This document shows positions 1 to 10,844 of a stretch of 58,848 nucleotides of DNA, one piece after another. Numbering within the stretch: position 1 is the first letter of the stretch; every line of letters starts with the position of its first letter. The stretch spans positions 1 to 58,848 of the forward strand of contig CANNCS010000010.1 of the NCBI GenBank assembly GCA_947503115.1, read 5' to 3'. Both the position numbers and the translations under genes were made by a program. This DNA is from an uncultured Marivita sp. Lineage in GTDB: Bacteria; Pseudomonadota; Alphaproteobacteria; Rhodobacterales; Rhodobacteraceae. Under the pieces are notes generated by a model, which saw only the letters and a list, made by a program, of their open reading frames with translations, made no database searches and had not been told where the DNA came from.

Positions 1-17
1 CGCCCTACCGGACGTCA

Positions 18-638
18 TCACGTCAATCGGAACCAGAGATTGGGCGAAAGTGGGTCAATGCTCGCAGCCCTTGGTATCAGGCCTGCATAATCCGGCCAGC
101 GCACCAGCCCTGCATCAAGTCCCAGGACATCCTCGGCGCTGGCAAGCTCGAGAACTTGCCAAGTTGGGCCGTTGTCCAATGCAGCTGACCGGACGACACG
201 CTCGGGATTGATCTGCAAAGCCGCACAAAGCTTGGCTTCAACGCCCGGAGCGAGGTTTGCGATGCCTGTACGTGGAGCAACGAAGGCGGGGCACTTTCCG
301 GTCATGTCGATCTCGACCAAGCCAATCGCGCATTCCTGAACAATCGTTGCCGCACGTCTCGGGACCCCACCTGCATGTAACCAAGCAGCGCAGCTCCCAA
401 GGGTAGGATGCCCCGCAAACAACATTTCCCGAGCTGGTGTAAAGATGCGAACGCGGTAATCTGCATCCTCGCTGGTTGGCGACAGAAGAAATGTGGTTTC
501 CGCGAGGTTGGTCCATGTGGCGAAGGCTTGCAGCTGTTCATCGGGCAGATCATCCGCGTCCAGCACAACCGCTAAACCGTTACCCGCTGTCGCTTCTGAC
601 GTGAAAACATCTGCCTGTATAAAACGTCTGAGCCGCAT
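18..638 (-). pseudogene. PhzF-family isomerase-like protein, C-terminally truncated
   Basis: The 206 residues match the N-terminal and central part of the PhzF/diaminopimelate-epimerase-like fold. Visible are the early GNGLAVV segment, WTNLAETTF (holding the Glu that is catalytic in PhzF) and FTPAREMLFAGHPTLG. PhzF relatives are usually 260-300 residues and end with an EDPVTGS-type motif in the second domain. Here two consecutive TGA codons stop translation before that motif, so the second domain is incomplete. I chose ATG 638 over the TTG at 659 because a GGTGGGA ribosome site sits just upstream. The TTG would give a 4-nt overlap with the methyltransferase stop. The two genes are probably co-transcribed. 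The substrate is unknown. The truncation could be a frameshift, real decay, or an assembly error near the window edge. Confidence 0.7.
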
Positions 639-655
639 CAATCTTCCCACCGCTT

Positions 656-1420
656 TCAATCTGACGTCTGAACTCGCGCCCTAGCCGGTTTCGCCGAAGG
701 GGTCGGAACGAGATTACCCAAAGGACTGAGAACCCGGCTTCCCGATTTCGTCCCACGCGGCGTCGGGTTGGTCTTGGTCACTTCGACCATCAGAACCCCA
801 CCCGCGATTAACGCCGACACGCTGCGCCCCATCTTTTCCCAGAACCGTCCGGTTTTCATCCAGAAGCGCCGTGTGGACGGAGGCTGATATAGAACCGCGG
901 TGTGACGTTGCGGCGCAAAGTTATGTGACTTGAGCTGAGATTCCAGCTGACCCATGGAATAGGGCCGCCCATAGCCAAAAGGTGTCGCATCTGACCGCGC
1001 CCAAAGACCTGACCGGTTCGGCACGATGAAAAGTGCTTTCCCACCCGGCCCCAAGACCCGCCAACACTCCTCTAAAAGTGCAGACGGTCGCTCTGACGTT
1101 TCCAAACCATGCATAAGGATCAGTTTGTCGAAGCGACCATTCTCGATTGGCCACGTAGTTTCCTCACACAGAACAGAAACATTCGGCATACCGGCGGGCC
1201 AAGGCATTACGCCTTGCTGTGCCGGCATCAATCCAATCACACGCCGCGCATCAGGAAGGTAGGGCCTTAACAGTGGCACTGCGAAACCGAAACCGCCGAC
1301 CGATTGCTGTTTCGCTTCGGGCCAAAACGTGGTCACCTGATCGCGAACAACGCGCTGCGCCACTCGCCCTATCGCGCTGCGATAGTAAAAGCTGTGCAAG
1401 CGTTGCACATCCAGATGCAT
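656..1420 (-). CDS. SAM-dependent methyltransferase (class I)
   Basis: A 254-residue protein with a type-11-like methyltransferase layout. It has a glycine-rich motif I-like segment ([11 protein letters not shown], about residues 41-51), the motif-II to IV region [11 protein letters not shown] near residue 100, and [14 protein letters not shown] near 125, the usual post-motif strand. The C-terminal 30 residues are basic and low-complexity. Reading upstream of ATG 1420 is possible, but that extension would run into the divergent gloB gene starting at 1483 and is unlike the family. The substrate cannot be read from the sequence. Proximity to gloB is a recurring arrangement in Rhodobacterales but does not define the reaction. 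The gene lies immediately upstream of the truncated phzF-like gene. Confidence 0.8.
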   Translation of the reverse strand: MHLDVQRLHSFYYRSAIGRVAQRVVRDQVTTFWPEAKQQSVGGFGFAVPLLRPYLPDARRVIGLMPAQQGVMPWPAGMPNVSVLCEETTWPIENGRFDKLILMHGLETSERPSALLEECWRVLGPGGKALFIVPNRSGLWARSDATPFGYGRPYSMGQLESQLKSHNFAPQRHTAVLYQPPSTRRFWMKTGRFWEKMGRSVSALIAGGVLMVEVTKTNPTPRGTKSGSRVLSPLGNLVPTPSAKPARARVQTSD

Positions 1421-1482
1421 TTGGGCCTCCAACCAATTTGGCCTAAGTTGCGCTAAGTGTAACCACCACGGAAAGAAACGCC

Positions 1483-2250
1483 ATGCCTCTTGAACTCGTG
1501 ACTCTGCCAGCGCTGTCAGACAATTACACGTATCTTCTACACGACAGTGACACTGGCGCGACGGCGTGTATCGACGTTCCAGATGCGAAACCCATTTTGG
1601 ACGCACTTGCCGAACGCGGCTGGGCGTTGACCGAAATTTGGTTGACCCACCACCACCACGATCACATCGGGGGTGTCGAAGACCTGCTTAAAGTACATGA
1701 CGCCAAAGTCACAGGAGCAACCGCTGACCGGCACCGTCTTCCGCCCTTGAATCGCGAAGTCGGCGATGGCGACCGTTTCGAATTTGGCGGCGAGATGGTC
1801 GATGTTCTCGACGTTTCGGGCCATACGGTCGGTCACATCGCCTTCGCGCTTCCTTCCTCGGGATATGTGTTCACAGCAGACAGCCTGATGGCGCTAGGGT
1901 GCGGACGTCTTTTCGAAGGCACCGCTGCGCAGATGTGGGGGTCACTGCAAAAGCTGGTCGCCCTTGCACCGGAGACCCTCGTGTGTTCGGGCCACGAGTA
2001 CACGCAGGCCAATGCCCGCTTTGCCATCACGATTGATCCGGACAATGCCGACTTGAAAGCACGGATAGACCGCATAAGTTCATTACGTGAAAGAAACGAA
2101 CCAACCGTTCCAAGCAAACTCTCTGAAGAAGTGGCGACCAATCCCTTCCTGCGCGCCGCTGATCCCGCAATCCAAGCCAAGTTGGACATGATCGGTGCTG
2201 AACCGGTCGACGTATTTGCCGAAATTCGCGCCCGCAAGGATCGCTTCTGA
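1483..2250 (+). CDS. gloB: Hydroxyacylglutathione hydrolase (glyoxalase II)
   Basis: Glyoxalase II hydrolyses S-D-lactoylglutathione to D-lactate and glutathione, the second step of methylglyoxal detoxification in the cytoplasm. The 255-residue protein has the metallo-beta-lactamase signature THHHHDH at residues 55-61. Further metal ligands are H114 in SGHTVGH, D133 in FTADS and H171 in CSGHEYT. The C-terminal HAGH domain ends with the NPFLRA segment that binds glutathione substrates in the family. Length is normal. The gene is divergent from the methyltransferase with about 60 bp between starts, and clpA follows on the same strand. Assignment to glyoxalase II rather than a generic beta-lactamase-fold hydrolase rests on the HAGH tail. 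Confidence 0.95.
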   Translation: MPLELVTLPALSDNYTYLLHDSDTGATACIDVPDAKPILDALAERGWALTEIWLTHHHHDHIGGVEDLLKVHDAKVTGATADRHRLPPLNREVGDGDRFEFGGEMVDVLDVSGHTVGHIAFALPSSGYVFTADSLMALGCGRLFEGTAAQMWGSLQKLVALAPETLVCSGHEYTQANARFAITIDPDNADLKARIDRISSLRERNEPTVPSKLSEEVATNPFLRAADPAIQAKLDMIGAEPVDVFAEIRARKDRF

Positions 2251-2406
2251 GGCAATTTCACAAGAACGTGCGAGCAATTGCACCGATGTACCCTGTCAAG
2301 ACAAAGAAAAAACTTGAAGGTTTGTAGGTAACGACCACAGTTTAAGAATAAGATGACAGTTGTGTCGTACCCTGCGACGCAACACCAAAAGAAGGAGCAC
2401 TCAACC

Positions 2407-4727
<2,321 letters not shown>

Positions 4728-4731
<4 letters not shown>

Positions 4732-5681
4732 TCCGCAGTCTGATTGCAATACTCATTACGTCCGCCACACCCGTTGTGGCGGACGTTTCCTTTTTAGGTA
4801 TGCCACTCGATTGCGTTCTGGGTGAAACCTGCGTAATCGAGGATTACCCAGACATTGATCCAACAGAGGGTGTCTCGGATTACCGTTGCGGCCTCAAAAC
4901 GCAAGACGGTCATAGCGGGACGGATTTCGCCCTTCTCAGCTTTGAGCAAATGGAAGACGGCGTCCGCGCGATCGCCGCCGCAGATGGCCGGGTCGAAGCG
5001 ATCCGCAACACGCGTCCCGACCAACCCTATGTGCCCGGGACGGACCTCAACGGAGAGGAATGCGGAAACGCGGTGCGTATCAATCACGGCAACGGCTACC
5101 AATCCGTTTATTGCCACATGAAACTGGGATCGGTGCGCGTCACACCCGGGCAGCGCGTGGTTCAAGGCCAATTGCTCGGCGAAGTAGGGCTAAGCGGCTT
5201 GACCAATTTCCCACATTTGCATCTCACCATCACGCAAGGCTCGGATATTATTGACCCGTTTGCCCCTGGCAAAGCCAACACCTGCGCCGAGCCTCGTGAA
5301 ACCTTGTGGTTAGATGCTCCACGTTACACGGATGCCGGTCTCTTCACCGCTGGTGTCTCTGACGCGGTGCCGGAGCTCGAACAGGTTCAATCCGGAGCAG
5401 CGCGGCGCACCACGCTTTCACCCTCGGACGCGTTGGTGCTTTACGCGCACGCGTTTCGCGTCGACGCCTATGACCGCATCGAAATGACCATGGTCGGGCC
5501 CAACGGCCCAGTGTTTGCCCACACAGCCCGGCTTGACGACGATCAGGCGCAACTGATGCGCGCCTATGGCAAACGCGCGCCTGATACTGGCTGGGCCAAA
5601 GGGATATATCGTGGCTATGCCCAACTGATCCGCGGAAACACGACCTTGGCCGTGCGCCATGCGGATGTTGTCGTGGAATAG
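4728..5681 (+). CDS. Secreted M23/LytM-family metallopeptidase
   Basis: A 317-residue envelope protein. Residues 1-18 form a short signal peptide ending near VVADV. The central LytM domain shows the zinc-site pattern HSGTDFAL and, later, PHLHLTI (the HxH motif), so it should be a zinc endopeptidase acting on peptidoglycan cross-links or a regulator of such enzymes. About 140 further residues after the LytM domain have no motif I recognise. It starts with GTG inside the clpA stop codon (GTGA overlap), which implies coupling to clpA. It ends 3 nt from the convergent MotB-like gene. Whether it is enzymatically active or a degenerate activator cannot be settled by eye, but the ligand residues are present. 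Confidence 0.88.
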
Positions 5682-5684
5682 TGA

Positions 5685-7949
5685 TTACTGTTCAGTCAGC
5701 TTCAACTCGATACGCCGGTTCTGTGCCCGCGCCTCGGCAGTGTCGTCAGTCGTGATTGGTTGGTATTCACCAAACCCATTCGCGGATAAACGGCGCGGAG
5801 GGATGCCCAAATCCTCGATCATGTAGCGTACGACCGACAGAGCGCGCGCCTGCGAGAGCTCCCAGTTGTCGGCATAAAGCCCCTGCCCGGACAAAGGCAC
5901 ATTGTCGGTATGTCCGTCGACCCGAATGATCCAGTTGATCCCGTCGGGAATATCCCTCGATACGTCCCGTAGGATCGCGGCCACATTGGCCACCTGTACA
6001 CGCCCTTCGATAGACAAAGACGCCTGTGCCGACGGGAACAGCACCTCGGATGAAAAAACGAAACGGTCGCCTTCGATCCGCACACCTTCTCGGTTACCCA
6101 AAACCTCGCGCAGCCGACCAAAGAATTCGGAGCGATATTGTTCAAGGTCTTGGTTCTCACCCGCCAGTCGCTGTTTTTCCGCTTCGAGCCTTTGCCGCTC
6201 TTCCTCGAGCCGGATCCGCTCTGCCTCTTCCAGCTGTCGCCGCCGCCGTTCTTCAGCTGCCACACGGGCCAAAGCGCTATTCAATTCGCTGCCAAGGCTT
6301 TCAAGCTGGATTTTCGCTTCGACATCACGGGCCGTCGCCTCGTCCAACAACGACTGCAATGACGACAATTGCCGCCGCAAAGCGCCAACCTGTTTGTTGA
6401 GCAACTCTGTCTGCCGCTGCGCTTCGGTCGCGCGCTGGGTTTGCACGTCCAATTCACTGCGGGCTTGCTCTAGTAGTAGCTGCCGCTGTTCCGCGTCAGA
6501 CAAACGATCTTCAAGTGAGGTCTCTGCCGCAATTTTTGCCGCCAGCGCTGCGGCCAATTGATCGCGTGTGTCCGCCAGAGATGCTTCAACGGCACTCTGT
6601 TGTGCAAAGGCGGCGGCAAGGCGTTGTTCAAGCGTCTGCTCACTTTCTGTACGTGCTGCTGCTTCTGCCTGTGCGTCTGCCAACGCTTGACGCAATGCCT
6701 CTACAATTCCCTGCAATTCGGCAGTTTCCTGCTCTGACCCGCCCAAATCAGATGAAAGAGCAGCATTCTCTGCGCGCAATTCCTCCAGTCTCGCTTCGAG
6801 CGCGTTCGCCTCTGACACACGGATCAAAGCCTGAGACAATTGCGCTTCGAGCGAAGAAAGCGTTGTGCGATCAACTTGCGAAGCCGAAAGTTCTCGCTCA
6901 AGCAGTGCAATCCGAGTTGCTTGCTCAGCCAGTTGCGCCTGTAGGGAAGCCTCGGTCTCCTGGCCTTCAGCCGTTGCTGCTTCCAGTTGCGTTTGCAAAG
7001 AGGCAAGCCGTGCCTCGCTATCCGCAATCGCGGCGTCCAACCGCGCCTGCAATGCCGCGTTCGACTCCTGACCCTCGATCAAAGCTGCCGCCAAACGCGC
7101 GTTGAGGTCTTCTTCAGCTGCGCGCGCAGCCGCCAATAGGGTAAGTGTATCTTCCGCCCGCGCCCGCTGTTCCTCAAGCGCCATGGTCATGGCCGTCAAT
7201 TCGGCGTCCGCGTTCTCCAGCCGCGCGCGCAGCGCTTCGGCAGCCGCGGCCTCGGCCAGTTTGGCCGCCTCCTCATCGCTGAGCGCGCTTTCAAGATCTG
7301 CGACCTGCGCGGTCAGAGCGCCAACTTGCTCAGAGGTCGCTGCATTTTCGGCCCGCAGATCCGCCATCAAGGCTTCCAAAGCCTCGCGCCGTGCCGCCGC
7401 CAACCGGGCCGCTTCTACCTGTTCGTCAATCTCGCTGCGCGCTGTCGCCAACGCAAGGTTCAGCGCCTCCTGTTCGGTCAGCAATTGCGCCCGCACTTCA
7501 GAAAGCTCAGCCACTTGATCCAGTGCCGTGTCACGCTCTGACAGCAATCCCGCGACCTGTTCTTCGAACGAAGCGATCCGTGCGTCTGCCGCTTCCAATT
7601 CCGCCGCTTGCCGATCGCGCGTGGCCGACAGCGACGCAATGATCGCCTCTTGTTCAGTCAACCGCGCCCGCGTGTCATCTAAAGTCGAATTCAAAGCACC
7701 CAATTGGTTGGTCAAAGACGTGGTACGTTGCTGCTCTACGCCCAGTGCCCGCGCGAGTTCCGCAATTTCCGAGGACAACGTATTTAGCTCGTTTTCCTGC
7801 CCCATGATCGTGTCACGCAGAACCGCCTGGACCACCATGAAAATGGTCAGAACGAACATCAACACCAGCAACAGCCCGGTCATCGCGTCAACAAAGCCGG
7901 GCCAGATCGAGGCCTGGAACCGGGCTCCGGTTCGACGTGACAGGGCCAC
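5685..7949 (-). CDS. MotB/OmpA-like peptidoglycan-binding stator protein with very long coiled coil
   Basis: A 754-residue protein in three parts. First comes a single N-terminal membrane helix (about 18-45), with Asp21 in GFVDAMTGLL placed like the proton-carrying Asp of MotB. Next is a coiled coil of about 550 residues, rich in Ala, Glu, Gln, Leu and Arg. Last is a C-terminal OmpA-type peptidoglycan-binding domain (VDGHTDNVPLSG, then ANGFGEYQPI and NRRIELKL). The start is GTG at 7949, two bases after the stop of the ExbB-like gene, so the pair is one operon. The topology implies that the coiled coil and OmpA domain are periplasmic. The OmpA domain should anchor to murein while the membrane helix pairs with the ExbB-like channel. 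The role is unknown; flagellar MotB is unlikely because no flagellar genes are near and the coil is far too long. Confidence 0.85.
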   Translation of the reverse strand: MALSRRTGARFQASIWPGFVDAMTGLLLVLMFVLTIFMVVQAVLRDTIMGQENELNTLSSEIAELARALGVEQQRTTSLTNQLGALNSTLDDTRARLTEQEAIIASLSATRDRQAAELEAADARIASFEEQVAGLLSERDTALDQVAELSEVRAQLLTEQEALNLALATARSEIDEQVEAARLAAARREALEALMADLRAENAATSEQVGALTAQVADLESALSDEEAAKLAEAAAAEALRARLENADAELTAMTMALEEQRARAEDTLTLLAAARAAEEDLNARLAAALIEGQESNAALQARLDAAIADSEARLASLQTQLEAATAEGQETEASLQAQLAEQATRIALLERELSASQVDRTTLSSLEAQLSQALIRVSEANALEARLEELRAENAALSSDLGGSEQETAELQGIVEALRQALADAQAEAAARTESEQTLEQRLAAAFAQQSAVEASLADTRDQLAAALAAKIAAETSLEDRLSDAEQRQLLLEQARSELDVQTQRATEAQRQTELLNKQVGALRRQLSSLQSLLDEATARDVEAKIQLESLGSELNSALARVAAEERRRRQLEEAERIRLEEERQRLEAEKQRLAGENQDLEQYRSEFFGRLREVLGNREGVRIEGDRFVFSSEVLFPSAQASLSIEGRVQVANVAAILRDVSRDIPDGINWIIRVDGHTDNVPLSGQGLYADNWELSQARALSVVRYMIEDLGIPPRRLSANGFGEYQPITTDDTAEARAQNRRIELKLTEQ

Positions 7950-7951
7950 GG

Positions 7952-9142
7952 CTAGCCCTCGCCCTTGTCGGTCTTGCGCCCTGCATTGCGGGCCATGCGA
8001 TCCAGCGCACGGCCAATAGCGTTCAGATCCGTCCGCAGTTCCGCCATGGTTTCCTGACGCCCCGCCGAAACTTCTTCAAGGATACGAAGCATCTGAACGT
8101 CAATCGACCGCAACCGCATCCGGCTTTCCGCATCCAGCCCTTCGTTCTCGGACTTGTGTGTCAACACGTCGATCAGACGGTCCTGACTGTCCGCGATCCG
8201 AGCAAACGCCGTTGCACTGGGCGCCGTGGCTTCCATCCGCTCGGTCATCCGCTCAAGCGTGTCGCTCAATTGACCCAGACGGTATTCCACTTCAGACCGG
8301 CCTTCCTCAGACCGGGCGAACAGCAATTGCATCGCCTCCATCTGCTCAACCATCTGGTCAAGGGTGACGCCTGCCGTACCCATGTCGCCAGCACCGTCCC
8401 CATCTCCGCTGGAAAAACCCAGCTTCGTGATGGAACTCAGCCATTCTTCCAACTCGCGGTAAAATCGGTTCTGACCGTGGCCTGCGAACAGTTCCAGCAA
8501 ACCGACAACCAAAGACCCCGCAAGGCCTAGCAGCGACGACGCAAACGCGACGCCCATGCCAGACAACTGGCTATCCAACCCGTTCATCAAACGGGCGAAC
8601 ACCTCAACGCCACTCTCCCCATCTTCCGGAGCGAGCCCACGGATCGTATCCACAAGCGCAGGCACCGTAGTCGCCAGCCCGTAAAACGTGCCAAGCAAAC
8701 CCAAAAAGATCAGTAGATTGACGATATAGCGCGTAATTTCACGTGCTTCATCGATACGCGTCGCCACGGAATCCAAAATGGACCGGGTCGAAGCAGTGTT
8801 GATCTGCATCCGTTTGCCACGCGACCGCAGCAGAGTCGCCAGAGGCGCAAGTAGCAAAGGCGCTTTGCTCTGGAAGCCGCGCTCACGCTCCTGTGCAAAA
8901 TGTTCAATCCAACGTACCGACTGGATCAGTTGCCAGACCTGCCAAAAACACGCCAGCACACCAAGAACGAATACAAAAGCGATGAACCCGTTCAAATATG
9001 GATTAGCCTCGAACACGGGCAGAACCCGTGGCAACGCGAGAAAACCGCCAAAGCCGGTTAGCCCCAAAACAATGAGCATCATCAATACCTGACGGACAGG
9101 CTGTGAAAACTGTGGCTCGGCCTCGATGTCCGGTTGATCCAT
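7952..9142 (-). CDS. MotA/TolQ/ExbB-family proton channel protein
   Basis: A 396-residue inner-membrane protein. Two hydrophobic helices lie near residues 18-40 and 50-73. A cytoplasmic stretch follows, then two more helices holding the family hallmark LIFLGLLGTFYGLATT (about 145-160) and the GVAFASSLLGLAGSLVVG segment (about 205-222). The last 150 residues are a predicted cytoplasmic helical tail with heptad-like spacing. MotA/TolQ/ExbB proteins use the proton gradient to drive work in the envelope. The stop is two bases before the MotB-like start, so the two are co-expressed. No TolA, TolR, TonB or flagellar gene is adjacent, so the pair is not a standard Tol, Ton or motor unit. Zorya-type ZorA is a distant architectural relative but its effector genes are absent. 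Confidence 0.85.
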   Translation of the reverse strand: MDQPDIEAEPQFSQPVRQVLMMLIVLGLTGFGGFLALPRVLPVFEANPYLNGFIAFVFVLGVLACFWQVWQLIQSVRWIEHFAQERERGFQSKAPLLLAPLATLLRSRGKRMQINTASTRSILDSVATRIDEAREITRYIVNLLIFLGLLGTFYGLATTVPALVDTIRGLAPEDGESGVEVFARLMNGLDSQLSGMGVAFASSLLGLAGSLVVGLLELFAGHGQNRFYRELEEWLSSITKLGFSSGDGDGAGDMGTAGVTLDQMVEQMEAMQLLFARSEEGRSEVEYRLGQLSDTLERMTERMEATAPSATAFARIADSQDRLIDVLTHKSENEGLDAESRMRLRSIDVQMLRILEEVSAGRQETMAELRTDLNAIGRALDRMARNAGRKTDKGEG

Positions 9143-9214
9143 TCGGACAGTTCCTGACGCGTTTCTTGTTCTTCGTTGGCAACTCTAGGCGGTTCGCCGC
9201 CAATCGCCAAGCGG

Positions 9215-9745
9215 TTAAGCGATCAGCGCGCGCACACGCGCGCAAAGCCAGTCCAACTCTGCATCGGGAATGCCCAATTCCACCAGATGTGACGCCGTAT
9301 TGAACAAGTATTCGCTGTTGGGGCCACGCCCACCCACCGCTTTTGCGATGATCTGTGCCTGTTCTTCCAAATCAAGCGAGCCACAATACTGATTATGATC
9401 TGGGTCGATCACATAAGTGACGGCAAGAACTTCACGCCCATCGTTGAAGGTTAGCGGCAAGATCTTTTCAAGATAGGCGGAAGACACCAGCTCGCGTTCT
9501 CGGAGATACGCCATCGTGGCGTCGTATTCGGCCTCGTGCATCTGCATCGCCAACCCGTCGCAAGCACTGTTCGAATGCGCATCCAATGCCAAAACCAAAC
9601 CCGGGTCTTCTTCGGTGCCCCGATGATGGATCGACCGCATACAAAAACTGCGCGCATACCCCTCAAGCCGGGCATGGGCCGTTTCAACGGGCGTAAAGCC
9701 GGGGTTCCACAAAAGCGATCCGTATCCGAATACCCATAGCGTCAT
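9215..9745 (-). CDS. chaC: ChaC-like gamma-glutamylcyclotransferase
   Basis: Glutathione-specific gamma-glutamylcyclotransferases of the ChaC family cleave glutathione to 5-oxoproline and Cys-Gly in the cytoplasm. The 176-residue product starts MTLWVFGYGSLLWNPGF, containing the family substrate-loop motif GYGSL. It also holds SIHHRGT and YLRERELV, the latter supplying the conserved catalytic Glu region. ATG 9745 is chosen because family members begin a few residues before the GYGSL motif. An upstream extension would run into the divergent DUF2125 gene. Length is normal for bacterial ChaC. It lies just behind the ExbB-like gene, but with about 70 bp between them co-transcription is only possible, not shown. 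Confidence 0.9.
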   Translation of the reverse strand: MTLWVFGYGSLLWNPGFTPVETAHARLEGYARSFCMRSIHHRGTEEDPGLVLALDAHSNSACDGLAMQMHEAEYDATMAYLRERELVSSAYLEKILPLTFNDGREVLAVTYVIDPDHNQYCGSLDLEEQAQIIAKAVGGRGPNSEYLFNTASHLVELGIPDAELDWLCARVRALIA

Positions 9746-9812
9746 GATGCTGGTCCTGCCTTTCTGTGCGCGGTAAACACCAAAGACACGGCAGACAAAA
9801 GGGGGTGCGCAG

Positions 9813-10790
9813 GTGAAACGTCTTCTTGCGGTGATCATCGTGGCCACGCTGGCCTACAGTGGATGGTGGTTCTACGCGGCATATAATCTGCGCAGCAGTG
9901 TCGCTGATTGGTTCGCTACACAGCGCGCTGCAGGTGCGCAGGTAGACTACGCCGATTTGACGGTACGCGGTTTTCCGAACCGGACCGATCTGACTATCAC
10001 TGAACCAATGATCATCGCGGCGGATGGCCCCTTCGGCTGGAGCGCACCATTTCTGCAAATTCTGGCTCTCAGCTACAACCAACGGCATGTGATCGTCGCG
10101 TTGCCCGACACCCAAACTCTGACCACCGGAAAAGGCGACGTTGCCGTCGCATCGGACGGAATGCTCGCGAGCGTGATCCACGACAACGGCGCGGTTGTTC
10201 GCAGCAACCTTGAATCCACGGTCCTGAACATGACCGGCCCTGATCACGCGCTGGCGATGGCCGACGTCAATGCAGCTCTGCAAAAGATCGATGCCAACCC
10301 GGCATCCTACCGGGTCGCTATTTCTATCGGCAGCCTTGCCGCCACATCGCCGCAGGTCGCGCAAAACATCAGCCCCGAGTCGCTCGCATCACTACGGGCC
10401 GAACTGGAACTGAGCTTTGATCATCCACTCACAGCAGACGCATTCGCCGGAGCGCTGCCGCAGGTGACGGGCATGACCCTTACCCGATCCGAGATCAACT
10501 ACGGCGCCGTCACGTTCAAGGTCACCGGTAATGCAACCTTCGACGCTGCGGGCCGGGCCACAGGCGAAGTTACCCTTACCGCCGAAAACTGGCGCGATGC
10601 CATATCCAACGCCCGCGAGAACGGCGATCTACCCGCAGTCCTCAGTGAAGGCATTATTGAGCTGCTTTCGATGCTGTCCACGTTCAGTGGCGCGCGAGAT
10701 GCGCTTGATGTAACCCTCGGGCTTGATCGCGGAACCGTCCTGATCGGCCCGATCCCAGTTGGAAAACTACCGCCCCTCGACTGGCGCTGA
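9813..10790 (+). CDS. DUF2125 domain-containing membrane-anchored protein
   Basis: A 325-residue protein with an N-terminal signal anchor (VIIVATLAYSGWWFY, residues 7-21), followed by a beta-rich body with the DUF2125 look: a TVRGFPNR-type motif near residue 50 and a repeated pattern of short amphipathic strands. DUF2125 proteins are common in Alphaproteobacteria and have no established function. Sequence style (strand-rich, AsmA/YdgA-like) suggests an envelope role, but that is inference. The start is GTG 9813 behind an AGGGGGT site. The gene is divergent from chaC with about 70 bp between starts. The M20 deacylase gene follows after 54 bp on the same strand and may be co-transcribed. Confidence 0.8.
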   Translation: MKRLLAVIIVATLAYSGWWFYAAYNLRSSVADWFATQRAAGAQVDYADLTVRGFPNRTDLTITEPMIIAADGPFGWSAPFLQILALSYNQRHVIVALPDTQTLTTGKGDVAVASDGMLASVIHDNGAVVRSNLESTVLNMTGPDHALAMADVNAALQKIDANPASYRVAISIGSLAATSPQVAQNISPESLASLRAELELSFDHPLTADAFAGALPQVTGMTLTRSEINYGAVTFKVTGNATFDAAGRATGEVTLTAENWRDAISNARENGDLPAVLSEGIIELLSMLSTFSGARDALDVTLGLDRGTVLIGPIPVGKLPPLDWR

Positions 10791-10844
10791 GCCTTGCCAA
10801 GTCGGCGCCGCACCGCAACACTGGCGGCAAACGCGAGGTGACAT

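Noticed and set aside
2313-2346. CTTGAA element as a heat-shock (sigma-32) promoter for clpA
   Set aside because: The spacing to any -10-like element is off and the -10 is poor, so I would not call it.
7952-9142. ExbB/MotB-like pair as a Zorya anti-phage system (ZorAB)
   Set aside because: The two-gene architecture is reminiscent, but no zorC, zorD or zorE gene is adjacent and the flanking genes (M23 peptidase, chaC) are housekeeping. Kept only as a distant analogy.
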